Source: Chlorophyllum brunneum
Taxonomy: Eukaryota; Basidiomycota; Agaricomycetes; Agaricales; Agaricaceae
Assembly: GCA_963576785.1 (NCBI GenBank)
Contig: OY756143.1
Location: 372,001 to 436,000 of the forward strand
Length of the DNA: 64,000 nucleotides
Direction of reading: 5' to 3'
Shown here: one piece after another, positions 11,549 through 20,443 of the stretch
Numbering within the stretch: position 1 is the stretch's first letter
Layout of the letters: every line of letters starts with the position of its first letter
Notes under the pieces: model-generated
Told to the model about the DNA's origin: nothing
Seen by the model: the letters and a program-made list of their open reading frames with translations, nothing else
The model's database searches: none
Program-made: the position numbers and the translations under genes

Positions 11549-12385
11549 TTACTCGTTCATAGGTACGGCCGCTCCCAGAGTTCTGGCCAAGTCCTTCTTG
11601 TTTCCTCCAATGAGAGGTGTCTTGTCAACACGTCGTAAACCAATCCAGAGGGGTGCGTGTGGTGGTCCTTCTTTAAACAGGAAGTGGGTGTGGTTGTTGT
11701 ACGTAGTGTTGTCGTTGGTGTGATTGCTTAAAAGTTTGTACACGATCTCTTTCCAATAATCGTTGTCCTTTTCTCCTTCTGATTTCAAAGTGTTATATCC
11801 TGTCGGCGGGTGGAAAGTCATGGGTGTGATGGGGGGTACTACCGTGGTGAGTATGGTTTGGAGGTGAGCGACTTCCTCTTCGATGTCGGGGTGGAGTAGC
11901 TGGTCGGCGGCAGTTCTTTCTTGCGTCTTTTGTTCGCATGTGTGGCAGATGTGGTGTTGGATGGGGAATGGGTCGTTACTAACGAGTAGTCGATTAACGA
12001 TGTGGTGGGAGAGGTTGTCTGTGCTTCTGGATTCGTACGTATTGAGTCGTTCGGCTAGGGCTACAAGGATACTGTGCATCCGAGCTCGTATGTTGGAGAT
12101 AACGAGGAGTTGCAAGTCGTCGTTAATTTCGTACAAGTGTCTCTCCAGTTGGTCTCTCCTTCCTTCGTTGATGATGAACTGATTGAGTCTTGGAGTGGCG
12201 TCGGATAAGGTGTCCATAATTTTCGAGGCTCCTTCTTGGGTTGCTTTTACCGCTGCTCCCAGTAGTATTATGGTGTCGACTAGGGTTTCTCCTTCTACGA
12301 TTTCTTCCTGGTTGGTCCTTTCTGGGACGAGTTCTTCAAATTCTGCGAGGTAGGGATACGGGGTAAGTTGGCGTTTGGCGGGCAT
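11549..12385 (-). CDS. Gypsy-1 third ORF, unknown conserved protein (278 aa)
   Basis: I do not recognise this protein. It starts MPAKRQLTPYPYL, has a predicted helical middle (about residues 30-115, EGASKIMDTLSDATPRLNQF and NDDLQLLVISNIRARMHS), a His/Cys group HHICHTCEQ (about residues 146-154) that could bind metal, and a C-terminal DKTPLIGGNKKDLARTLGAA. No signal peptide or membrane segment is evident, so an envelope role is unlikely. It lies between pol and the 3' LTR, 98 bases after the pol stop. Homologues occupy the same place in Gypsy-2 and Gypsy-3. Between Gypsy-1 and Gypsy-2, differences in a sampled 58-codon stretch are mostly silent (22 silent, 4 replacing), so it is translated and constrained. 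Confidence 0.85.
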   Translation of the reverse strand: MPAKRQLTPYPYLAEFEELVPERTNQEEIVEGETLVDTIILLGAAVKATQEGASKIMDTLSDATPRLNQFIINEGRRDQLERHLYEINDDLQLLVISNIRARMHSILVALAERLNTYESRSTDNLSHHIVNRLLVSNDPFPIQHHICHTCEQKTQERTAADQLLHPDIEEEVAHLQTILTTVVPPITPMTFHPPTGYNTLKSEGEKDNDYWKEIVYKLLSNHTNDNTTYNNHTHFLFKEGPPHAPLWIGLRRVDKTPLIGGNKKDLARTLGAAVPMNE

Positions 12386-12482
12386 GGTGTATTGTAGAGA
12401 TAGTTGGCAAAGTCAAGGGTGAAGTGAATACCACGAGTGATGCGATGAGTGTAGTGGTTACTTGAGATGCGAGGTTTGCTGT

Positions 12483-15400
12483 TCATAATTGCTGTTTTTT
12501 ACCTCCCCTTTTTATAGGTTTCGTCCTCGAAATCTTGCTTATGAATTCTTGTACTGCTTCCTTGGCGCTGTCTAAGTTTGTTTCGTCTTCCCATGTATCT
12601 TCTTCGGACGTATATCCTTTCCAGTGTATTAGGTACTGTTTTCGTTTCCCTTTCATGCGGTGTCCTCGGACTTCGTCTACTTCGTAGTGTTCTTCATCGT
12701 TAACTATCTCGGGGATCGGTGGTGGCGGAGTGCGCTGGCTGTCATACTCGGGGTTGTGATAGGGGGAAAGTAGTCTGCTGTTGAATACGTCGTGTATCGC
12801 CCATGTTTCAGGTAGCTCCAGGCGGTAGCTTGTTTCGCCTATTTTTTCTTTTACTCGGAACGGTCCGTATCTCTTGTGATCTAATTTTTTCGTTGGTCTT
12901 GTTGTCTTAATATTGTCTGCTTCCAGCCAAATTTGGTCTCCTGTTTGGTACTCGTGTTCTGGCTTTGTGCTGTTTCGCTTTTCCATCTGTATCTGGTTTT
13001 GTTGGAGCATTTTGATCGTTGCTTGGCGTATGTCCTGCAGTTCTTGTATTCTTTCCGTGATTGCTGGAGCCTTGATCTCATTTGAGATGTCGCCCTTCCA
13101 TGGGTGTCGTCCGTATACTATCTGGAACGGTGAATGTCCTGTGGCACTATGTGTTTTATCGTTATACTGGAATTCTGCCGTGCTGAGCCATTTCTTCCAG
13201 TTGTTCTGTGCGTGATTGATTACATTTCTGAGGTAGGCCTCAACCTCTTGGTTGATGCGCTCCGTTTGACCGTCTGTTTGTGGATGGTATGCCGTGGATA
13301 GGTTTCGTTGGGTGCCGGTTGCTTTGCAAAGTTCCGCCATGAATTTTGATGCGAACTGTGGGCCTCTGTCACTGATGATCCTGCGTGGTATCCCATGTTG
13401 TCTCCATATGTCGTCCCGATATATATCTCCTAGCTCCTCGGATGATAGGGTGGTGTTAACTGCTCGTAGTCTGATCATTTTGCTGAAACGATCAACGATG
13501 ACAAGTATCGCGTCGTATCCCTCCGATTCTGGCAGTGGTCCTATCATGTCGATTGATATCTCTTCCCATGGTCCAGTGGGTATTGGTAACGGATGGAGGT
13601 GTGTGGTAGGTCGTGTTCGGAGTATTTTATTTCTCTGACATGTGTCACATCCCTTGATGTATCGTTTAACGTCGTTACGCATTTGTGGCCACCAATATGT
13701 CCTTTTGAGGAGTTCGATCATTCTGTGTTGTCCCGGGTGTCCTACGTCCGTTTTGTCGTGGTGTTGTTGGAGTATTTCTTGGCGTAATTCGGTGTTTGGT
13801 GGTACGTATATTCTTCCTTCGAAGATGGGTAATCCATCAGTTTCCCATATCTCCTCTGGTCGTTTCTCCTTTTCTCTTAACCATTGTGTTTCTCTCCTCT
13901 GCTCCTTTCGCAGTCGGTGTTTCAGGTCTTCTTCTCCCGATATATCCCACATTTGTCTGATCTCGGTGGTAGTGTTGTCGAATAAGTGGTCGGGTAATAG
14001 CGTGATATCTGTGTTGTCTCTGGTTGTGTCCGTTTTCGTTAGTCTTGATAACACATCTGCTTTTGTGTTTGTTTTTCCGGGTATGTGTTTTAACGTGTAG
14101 TGATATTCCTGTAGTTCCAGTTGCCATCTCGCCTGTCGTCCTGTGAGTTGTTGCGGTTTCCTAAAGTATTCCAAGTTCTTGTGGTCCGTCCATATCTCGA
14201 ATGGTTTGTCGGCGTCGAGTAGATATTGTCTCCAAGTTTTGACCGCTTCTCGGATTGCCAACAGTTCTTTGTCATAGATCTGGTAATTTCGTTCTGCCGG
14301 TGTCATTGTTCTCGAGTGGAATGCGATTGGGTGCCACTGGTTATCTTGGTCTTGTGATAATACCGCTCCTACTCCGTACCCTGATGCGTCTACCTCCACT
14401 CTATATTGTCCTTTATCTCGGGGCATCGCTAGTACTGGTTCGCTCGTGATTTTCTTCTTGATTTCTTCGAACGCTTGTTGTTGCCGTTCTGACCATGACC
14501 ATTGTGCGTCTTTCTTCTTGAGTTCATGTAGTGGTGTTGCTATGTTACTGAAGTCTTGTATGAATCGTCGGTAGAAATTTGCAAAGCCGAGGAATTTTTC
14601 GACATCCTTCACGGATTTGGGTGTTGGCCATTCCCTTACTGCTTTCACCTTCTCTTCCTCCATTTTAACGCTGCCCTGTCCTACCACAAAGCCCAGTATG
14701 GGTATTTCTTTCGCGTCGAACATACATTTTGATCGTTTGAAGTATAGCTGGTGTTTGGCTGCAATGTCTAAGAACCGTGTCGTTCTTTTCTCGAGTTCCT
14801 CCTGTGTGGTTCCTGGAATGACGAAATCGTCCATGTAGTTGACAAGCGTCCCTTCATGTAATAGTTCTCGGAATATCGTGTTCATCATTCTTTGGAAGGT
14901 TGCCGGTGAATTGCTCATTCCGAAGAACATGACCGTAGGTTCAAATAATCCGTTGTTTGTTACGAACGCTGCCTTCCATTCGTCTCCTTTCCTGATTCTG
15001 ATGTTGTTGTATCCCCAAATGATGTCGAGTTTATTAAACACTTTTGCGCCCTTTAGTCGGTCTAACACCTCGCTTATAAGTGGTAGTGGCGTTTTATCTT
15101 TGATGGTGTGTTCGTTCAGCTTCTTGTAATCTTGTACCAGGTGTTTTGTTCCGTCTTTCTTTGGTATAAAGAAGCATGGGGTGGCGTAGGGGGATTGTGA
15201 TGGTCTGATACGTCCTGAGGCGAGGTTTTCGTCGAGGAATTTTTGTAGTTCCTGTTTTTCCGTTATTGTCATTGGGTAAACTTTGGACTGCAGTACCGGG
15301 GGTGCATCTTCTGACAGATTTATCTCGTGGTCCCATACCGTGTGTGCGGGTAGATTATCGAAGTTCTTTTTGTTGAACAGATGGGTGTACTGTCGGAGGT

Positions 15401-15905
15401 ATGGTGGTAGATCTTCATCGTCCGTCCGGTCCGCCTTTTTCTCTTCAATGTGTTCCTTGACTGTCCGTATTTTCTCGTTGAACCGTATGTTGCTATGTGA
15501 TATTTTGCAATCTTCTGGACATCTCGTGAATCGTATGACATGATTGTTCCAATCGATTTCCGGGTTATGTTTGACCAGCCAATCGTGCCCCAGGTATAAG
15601 TCCGCGCTTTCCAATTGTGTTACTAGAGCGTCGATTTGTTCCGTGTGGTTGCCGTTGTTTAGTACTAGTTGTGCTTTATCTGTTATTTCTCCCTTTCTAT
15701 TCTCCGTTCCATCGGCATTGATTACTTTGATTGGGGTTTCTAGGGCTTTAGTCGGGATCTGTTCTTTTTCTACTGTTCGTTGTGCTATGCACGTGTGGGT
15801 GCATCCGGAGTCTACCAGGGTTGTAATTGGTTTGCGTCCTTTTCTTGTTTGGATTGTTGAGTCGAGGAGAAGTTCGCGCGTAGAGTTTCGTTTTTGGGGA
15901 ATCAC
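12483..15905 (-). CDS. pol: Gypsy-1 pol polyprotein with chromodomain (1,140 aa)
   Basis: Uninterrupted. Domains in order: aspartic protease (VDSGCTHT, residues 31-38); reverse transcriptase with YMDD at about 357-360; RNase H (EVDASGYGVGAVLSQ near 500, TDHKNLEY further on); integrase zinc domain HH...CDTCQRNK (about 710-750); integrase catalytic core with IDMIG near 785, SDRGPQF near 845 and the Glu of QEVEAY near 889; chromodomain YEVDEVRGHR...YLIHWKGY...DTWE at about 1070-1125, which in chromoviruses steers integration to modified chromatin. Relative to gag the frame is -1, beginning 59 bases after the gag TAG, so expression needs a frameshift or reinitiation. No canonical slippery heptamer was evident. 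Confidence 0.97.
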   Translation of the reverse strand: MIPQKRNSTRELLLDSTIQTRKGRKPITTLVDSGCTHTCIAQRTVEKEQIPTKALETPIKVINADGTENRKGEITDKAQLVLNNGNHTEQIDALVTQLESADLYLGHDWLVKHNPEIDWNNHVIRFTRCPEDCKISHSNIRFNEKIRTVKEHIEEKKADRTDDEDLPPYLRQYTHLFNKKNFDNLPAHTVWDHEINLSEDAPPVLQSKVYPMTITEKQELQKFLDENLASGRIRPSQSPYATPCFFIPKKDGTKHLVQDYKKLNEHTIKDKTPLPLISEVLDRLKGAKVFNKLDIIWGYNNIRIRKGDEWKAAFVTNNGLFEPTVMFFGMSNSPATFQRMMNTIFRELLHEGTLVNYMDDFVIPGTTQEELEKRTTRFLDIAAKHQLYFKRSKCMFDAKEIPILGFVVGQGSVKMEEEKVKAVREWPTPKSVKDVEKFLGFANFYRRFIQDFSNIATPLHELKKKDAQWSWSERQQQAFEEIKKKITSEPVLAMPRDKGQYRVEVDASGYGVGAVLSQDQDNQWHPIAFHSRTMTPAERNYQIYDKELLAIREAVKTWRQYLLDADKPFEIWTDHKNLEYFRKPQQLTGRQARWQLELQEYHYTLKHIPGKTNTKADVLSRLTKTDTTRDNTDITLLPDHLFDNTTTEIRQMWDISGEEDLKHRLRKEQRRETQWLREKEKRPEEIWETDGLPIFEGRIYVPPNTELRQEILQQHHDKTDVGHPGQHRMIELLKRTYWWPQMRNDVKRYIKGCDTCQRNKILRTRPTTHLHPLPIPTGPWEEISIDMIGPLPESEGYDAILVIVDRFSKMIRLRAVNTTLSSEELGDIYRDDIWRQHGIPRRIISDRGPQFASKFMAELCKATGTQRNLSTAYHPQTDGQTERINQEVEAYLRNVINHAQNNWKKWLSTAEFQYNDKTHSATGHSPFQIVYGRHPWKGDISNEIKAPAITERIQELQDIRQATIKMLQQNQIQMEKRNSTKPEHEYQTGDQIWLEADNIKTTRPTKKLDHKRYGPFRVKEKIGETSYRLELPETWAIHDVFNSRLLSPYHNPEYDSQRTPPPPIPEIVNDEEHYEVDEVRGHRMKGKRKQYLIHWKGYTSEEDTWEDETNLDSAKEAVQEFISKISRTKPIKRGGKKQQL

Positions 15906-15964
15906 ATATCGTCTATTGTGTGATAAAACAGAAACTCTAGTTTTATTGGCTCGCGGGTTTGCGC

Positions 15965-17236
15965 CTACTCGGAGCCTTCGACAAAATCCTCTTTCTCCTC
16001 TATTTCTTGTTCATCATCCTCGTTGACTTCTCTGATATGGGCTTTCTTGGGTGCCCGGCAGTTCTTCGAGATGTGGCCCTGTTTACCGCAATTGTAACAC
16101 GTTATTTTGGTGTACGTGACTTTTGTTTTCTTCCTGCAGTATTTGGCAATATGCCCATAGAGGTTACAATTGTAGCACCTCGGTTTTCCAGTCTGATCGG
16201 TGTCTGCCCTTTGTCGTCCTATCTCCATGGGTTGTCCTCTTCCCCCATAGATAACTCCAGTGGTGGTTTTGACATCTCCTCTAGTGATGTCCGTTGCTTC
16301 GTAACCTTGTCCTACTGCGAGGATCGTGGTTTTCCATTTGCTGTATGTTGTTGGGACGGAGGTTGTCGGATAACCTACTATGGTTCGAATAATGTCTGCT
16401 CGGGTGTGGCGCTTGAGAAGGAATATCGCGTGTGTGTCGTCTGTTCCTGCTTGGGCTTTCAATGCTTCAAATTCGATTAAGAAGTCTGCTGTGTTCTTCT
16501 TTCCCTGTTTGAACGTCTCTATTTCTCCTTCTGCTATGGCTTTCCTATTCCCCAAGGAGAATGTGGCTTCTACTTCTTTCGTAAAGTCCTCCCAAGCCGG
16601 TGTTTTCTTATTCTGGATGGCTTGTAGTTGCGTGTTGGCATAAGGACCTGCTAGTCCTCCTTTCATCCTTGCCAAAATGGCTACTATTTTCTGTTCTTCT
16701 TCGTCTATCTTGTTGAACATCAGCCATAAGGATATGGCTCTCCACCAATCGTCAAATTTGGTCCTATCCCCATTGAAATATCCTGGTTCCGGGGCTAGGT
16801 TTTTTGGTACGTTGACTTCGTCTGTCATCTCTGGTTCTAACTCTGATTCGCTGTGTTCGTTTTCGTAAGTCTCTGCGATTTCTATATCGTCTGTGGCGTC
16901 GGCGACTTCTGTGTCGAATTCGGCTTCGAATAAAGCTGTGTCGATTTCTTCTTCAACCGGAGCTGGTTCTTCGTCTGTGCTGTGTTCGGATTCTTCTTCG
17001 TAGGTTTCGGCGATATCTATATCGGATGTGTTCTCGGCGACTTCTGTGTCGAATTCGGTTTCAAATAGAGCTGTGGTCTCGTCTACGCTGTGTTCGGATT
17101 TCTGCCGTTTAAGGCCTTCAGGGATTTCTGGTTCTGTTGATCGTTTGGATCCTGTTGCTACGGGTGAACCCTGGATGTCTGTTGGTCTCGGAGCTCTCTG
17201 TCTTCTCGGTGTTCTCGATGAGCTACTGCTGCTCAT
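15965..17236 (-). CDS. gag: Gypsy-1 gag (423 aa)
   Basis: Structural protein of the virus-like particle. Residues about 50-125 hold two acidic repeats (ALFE.EFDTEVA...DI.IAETYE). The retrotransposon gag core follows (PEPGYFNGDRTKFDDWW... to RADIIRTIVGYP, about 140-290). Near the C-terminus are two CCHC knuckles, CYNCNLYGHIAKYC and CYNCGKQGHISKNC, for binding element RNA. Complete and unbroken, ending with TAG. Confidence 0.95.
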   Translation of the reverse strand: MSSSSSSRTPRRQRAPRPTDIQGSPVATGSKRSTEPEIPEGLKRQKSEHSVDETTALFETEFDTEVAENTSDIDIAETYEEESEHSTDEEPAPVEEEIDTALFEAEFDTEVADATDDIEIAETYENEHSESELEPEMTDEVNVPKNLAPEPGYFNGDRTKFDDWWRAISLWLMFNKIDEEEQKIVAILARMKGGLAGPYANTQLQAIQNKKTPAWEDFTKEVEATFSLGNRKAIAEGEIETFKQGKKNTADFLIEFEALKAQAGTDDTHAIFLLKRHTRADIIRTIVGYPTTSVPTTYSKWKTTILAVGQGYEATDITRGDVKTTTGVIYGGRGQPMEIGRQRADTDQTGKPRCYNCNLYGHIAKYCRKKTKVTYTKITCYNCGKQGHISKNCRAPKKAHIREVNEDDEQEIEEKEDFVEGSE

Positions 17237-17316
17237 ATACTGCTGTCCTGGTCGGAGGCTATTATTCCAAGCCTAGCTACGAATAGTGGCACCTCTCTTG
17301 CAAGGTGAGTTGAATG

Positions 17317-17329
17317 ACACTTTACCAAA
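17317..17329 (-). other. Gypsy-1 primer-binding site, self-priming type
   Basis: Immediately inside the 5' LTR, sense TTTGGTAAAGTGT. Twelve bases (TTGGTAAAGTGT) are exactly complementary to ACACTTTACCAA within the LTR, placed about 34 bases after the TATA box, where the RNA would begin. This is the arrangement of Tf1, whose RNA 5' end folds back as primer. I saw no obvious tRNA 3'-end match. Confidence 0.85.
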
Positions 17330-17629
17330 TGTTACGACCTTAGTCTCTGACTCAGGTTGCAAGCCTTTGGATAAAGGAAAGGAAGTAGAGAAAGGAAGAA
17401 GGGATGATACGATTGGTAAAGTGTAAGGAATACATCAAGTATTACTACACTTTATATACTAGTGGTAGAGGCTAATAATAAGGGAGTCGAGTAACGGAGT
17501 CATAGGAGACGAGTAGAACGAGTCAAGTAGGAGGCACAGCCTCTAGGGTGATACAGGAGATGAAACAAGTATGAGAGTACACGAGGTAATGGGCGCATGA
17601 TGGGAATGAACGGTCTATGATTCGTAACA
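17330..17629 (-). repeat. Gypsy-1 5' LTR with promoter
   Basis: 300 bp. On the sense strand it contains TATATAAA (17451-17458), followed about 34 bases later by the presumed RNA start ACACTTTACCAA (17413-17424 on +). TSD TGGTG at 17630-17634. Confidence 0.95.
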
Positions 17630-18530
17630 TGGTGGCTCTTGTGGCCGCTCCTTTGGGTTTCCGACCCCCACGCTTCTTGTTATTAATGACGGTCTTAAAC
17701 TCCGCCTTGGAGATCATCTGCACATCATCATCGGAGATACCTGAACGAGTGACTACATTGCCATTGGTGATACCCGGAGTGACAATGTGCTCAATGACCT
17801 CCATGTGGACATCGTCAGGTTTACGTGTGGGGCTTTGGGGGGCCACGCGGTGAAGGGGAGAAACATCCGGCTGGGGGGTTTCCTCAGCGCGGACAATGAT
17901 CTTACCAAAATTAACCCCCAACCAACCATGGAGGTCGTTCTTCTTCTCATTGACGGCAACCTTGAGCCATCCTGCCTTCATCAAGGTCCCCGTTAGTTCC
18001 GTAAAGGCCTGTCCAAAAGCAAGGCCTTCATTGCTACTCATGTTGAAGGTACTGCAGGCTTTGACCCACTCTGAGATCTTACCTACCTCCCTTACCACAT
18101 CATTGTAGAATTCTTCAGGAGCATCCTCCCGCTCCACATCTTCTTGTTGGACTTTGGGTTCCAACTCTTCTTCAACCTGGTCTGCCCAGTCTTTCCCTGA
18201 GTAGTATTGGTTGCCCTCTGGCCTTACCCATTTAGAAGCTCGATGGATTGTTTTCTCTCCATCGCCAGAGAGGGATGCCAAGGACATCGGAGGTGTGGTT
18301 GATCTTCTGCTGAGGACCGATGGGGAAATCATGTTGCTGTAGGCCTGATCAGTGGGGACGAATGGCCTAGGTGCAGATGGCATCCTAGAGAATAGGATGC
18401 CTGGAGGGGGCAGAGCCGGAGAGGCCACAAAGATGGAGGGGGCTGGAACACGTAGTGTGTTCCCAAAGACTTCCCCGTCGCCATCGGGCATAGTCTCTCT
18501 TGGAGAGAGATTCAAGTGTAATGCAGGCAT
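17630..18530 (-). pseudogene. LINE D ORF1, N-terminal part
   Basis: ORF1 starts at the ATG at 18530 (MPALHLNLSPRETMPDGD), matching start codons at 26518 (C) and 40275 (K). Visible parts: low-complexity N-terminus, KDWADQVEEELE acidic segment, ACSTFNMSSNEGLAFGQAF, LTGTLMKAGWLKVAVNEKKNDLHGWLGVNFGKI, and HIVTPGITNGNVVTRSGISDDDVQMI, leading to a basic linker. It is open to the Gypsy-1 insertion at 17635 and resumes at 11138. Function: element RNA binding. The frame also reads back through the 5' UTR into piece C, giving a longer but artificial ORF. Confidence 0.88.
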
Positions 18531-18629
18531 GAATGTATCCTTTGTACTATAGACTTGTACTGTGTAATCGAGTTTCGCAAATCGATGGTGGTGGTATGAG
18601 TCAAAGAAGGGATGGTGTTGGAGAAGGTG
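18531..18629 (-). other. LINE D 5' UTR and 5' end
   Basis: The LINE 5' end lies beside the TSD at 18630. The sense strand contains ATCCCTTCTTTGACTCATAC (about 18596-18615), shared in form with the 5' ends of C and K (ATCCCTTCTTTGACTTGT). Conservation to the same point in three copies indicates full-length insertions and a short UTR of about 90-100 bases. Confidence 0.8.
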
Positions 18630-18752
18630 CTTGAGCCATGCTTTGACGATGTCAAGCTCTTTAGGGGTCAACACCTCCGAGGTGTGGACCATGAGGCCCA
18701 GCTTACCCTGCAAGGCGGCAATGACCCTAGTCTTGGACTTCTCGGCAATAAG
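18630..18752 (-). pseudogene. LINE C ORF1, segment before the LINE A/D insertion
   Basis: Encodes AEKSKTRVIAALQGKLGLMVHTSE...VKAWLK and stops at the target site CTTGAGCCATGC (18630-18641). The upstream part continues at 25202 across Gypsy-2. The downstream part is LINE B at 5103. Bases 18748-18752 (ATAAG) are the Gypsy-2 target-site duplication. Confidence 0.87.
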
Positions 18753-19046
18753 TGTTACGAACTATAGATAGACCGTTCATTCCTATCTCGCGCCCATTAC
18801 CTCGTGTACCCTCACACCTGTTTCACTCCTCGTTCCATCTCCTGTTTCATCTCTAAAGGCTATGCCTCCTATCTGACTTGTCTACTCGTCTCCCTTATTA
18901 TTAGCCACCACTACTAGTATATAAAGTGTAGTAATACTTGATGTATTCCTTACACTTTACCAATCGTATCATCCCTTACTCTCTTCTCTACTTCCTTGTC
19001 TTTATCCAAAGACTTGCAACCTGAGTCTCAGACTAAGGTCGTAACA
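18753..19046 (+). repeat. Gypsy-2 5' LTR with promoter
   Basis: 294 bp, TGTTACGAAC...GGTCGTAACA. TATATAAA at 18918-18925, presumed RNA start ACACTTTACCAA at 18952-18963. Confidence 0.95.
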
Positions 19047-19061
19047 TTTGGTAAAGTGTCA
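19047..19061 (+). other. Gypsy-2 self-priming primer-binding site
   Basis: TTTGGTAAAGTGTCA directly follows the 5' LTR. Bases 19048-19059 are complementary to LTR bases 18952-18963, as in Gypsy-1. Confidence 0.85.
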
Positions 19062-19139
19062 TTCGACTCACCTTGCAAGAGAGGTGCCACTATTCGTAGC
19101 TAGGCTTGGAATAATAGCCTCCGACCAGGACAACAGTAT

Positions 19140-20384
19140 ATGAGCAACAGTAGCTCATCGAGAACACCGAGAAGACACAGAGCTCCGAGACCAACAGACA
19201 TCCAGGGTTTACCTATAGCAACAGGATCTAAACGATCAACCGAATCAGAAATCCCTGAAGGCCTTAAATGGCAGAAATCTGAACACAGCGTAGATGAAAG
19301 TACAGCTCTATTCGAAACTGAATTCGACATAGAAGTCGCCAAGAACACATCCGATATAGATATCGCCGAGACCTACGAGAAAGAATCCGAACATGGTACA
19401 GACGAGGAACTAGCCGCATCTGAAGAAGAAATCGACATAGAAGTTGCCGACGCCACAACCAATAGAGAAATCACAGAGACCCACACAAACAAACACAGCA
19501 AACCAGAAACAGAACCAGAAATGACAGAAGAAGTCAACATCCCAAAAAACCTAGCCCCGGAGCCAGGATATTTCGATGGGGATAGAACCAGATTCGATGA
19601 TTGGTGGAGAGCCATATCCTTATGGTTGATGTTCAACAAGATAGAAGAAGAAGAACAGAAAATAGTAGCAATTTTGGCAAGAATGAAAGGGGGGCTAGTA
19701 GGCCCTTATGCCAACACGCAACTCCAAGCCATCCAGAACAAGAAAACACCAGATTGGGATGACTTTACAAAGGAAATAGAAGCCACATTTTCCTTGGGAA
19801 ATAGGAAAGCCATAGCAGAAGGAGAAATTGAGATGTTCAAACAAGGGAAGAAGAACATGGCAGATTTCTTAATCGAATTCGAGGCATTGAAAGCCCAAGT
19901 GGGGACAGACGACACCCACGCAATATTCCTCCTCAAACGCCACACCCGAGCAGACATCATCTGAACCATAGTAGGCTACCCGACAACCTCTGTCCCAACA
20001 ACATACACCAAATGGAAAACTACAATCCTTGCAGTAGGACAAGGGTATGAAGCAACGGACATCACCCGAGGAGATGTCAGAACCACCACCGGAGTTACTT
20101 ATGGAGGTAGAGGACAACCCATGGAGATAGGAAGACAAAAAGCAGACACCGATCAGAATGGGAAACCGAGGTGCTACAACTGCAACCTCTACGGGCATAT
20201 TGCCAAATACTGCAGGAAGAAGACGAAAGTCACATACACCAAGATAACGTGTTACAATTGTGGCAAACAGGGCCACATCTCGAAGAACTGCCGGGCACCC
20301 AAGAAAGCGCATATCAGAGAGATCAACGAGGAAGATGAACGAGAAATGGAGGAGAAAGAGGAATTTGTCGAAGGCTCCGAGTAG
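19140..20384 (+). pseudogene. gag: Gypsy-2 gag (one TGA)
   Basis: Starts MSNSSSSRTPRRHRAPRP. It has a shorter acidic region than Gypsy-1 (second repeat degenerate), the gag core, and both CCHC knuckles (CYNCNLYGHIAKYC about 20173, CYNCGKQGHISKNC about 20249). The only break is TGA at 19962-19964, where Gypsy-1 has Arg in RADIIRTIVG. The frame resumes unchanged and ends with TAG at 20382-20384. Confidence 0.92.
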
Positions 20385-20443
20385 GCACAAACCCGCGAGC
20401 CAATAAATCTAGAGTTTCTGTTTTAGCCCACAAAAGACGATAC

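Larger units (their letters stand above)
11139..17629 (-). mobile_element. Gypsy-1: complete Ty3/gypsy chromovirus
   Basis: The element is 6,491 bp with 300-bp LTRs that I read as identical base for base. LTR ends are TG...CA and the flanks are TGGTG/TGGTG. It contains intact gag, pol (protease, RT, RNase H, integrase, chromodomain) and a third ORF, with a polypurine tract beside the 3' LTR and a self-complementary primer site beside the 5' LTR. It sits in ORF1 of LINE D. Matching LTRs and unbroken frames indicate a very recent insertion, and it is the only complete, undamaged element in the window. Confidence 0.96.

Noticed and set aside
13294..14100. Plus-strand ORFs inside Gypsy-1 pol
   Set aside because: Antisense shadows of the intact pol; they recur in Gypsy-2 and Gypsy-3 only because the pol sequence is conserved.
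17523..18713. A 396-codon ORF on - as one gene
   Set aside because: It is a read-through: end of LINE C ORF1, then LINE D 5' UTR, D ORF1, and finally Gypsy-1 LTR sequence. Only 17630-18530 is a genuine part of ORF1.
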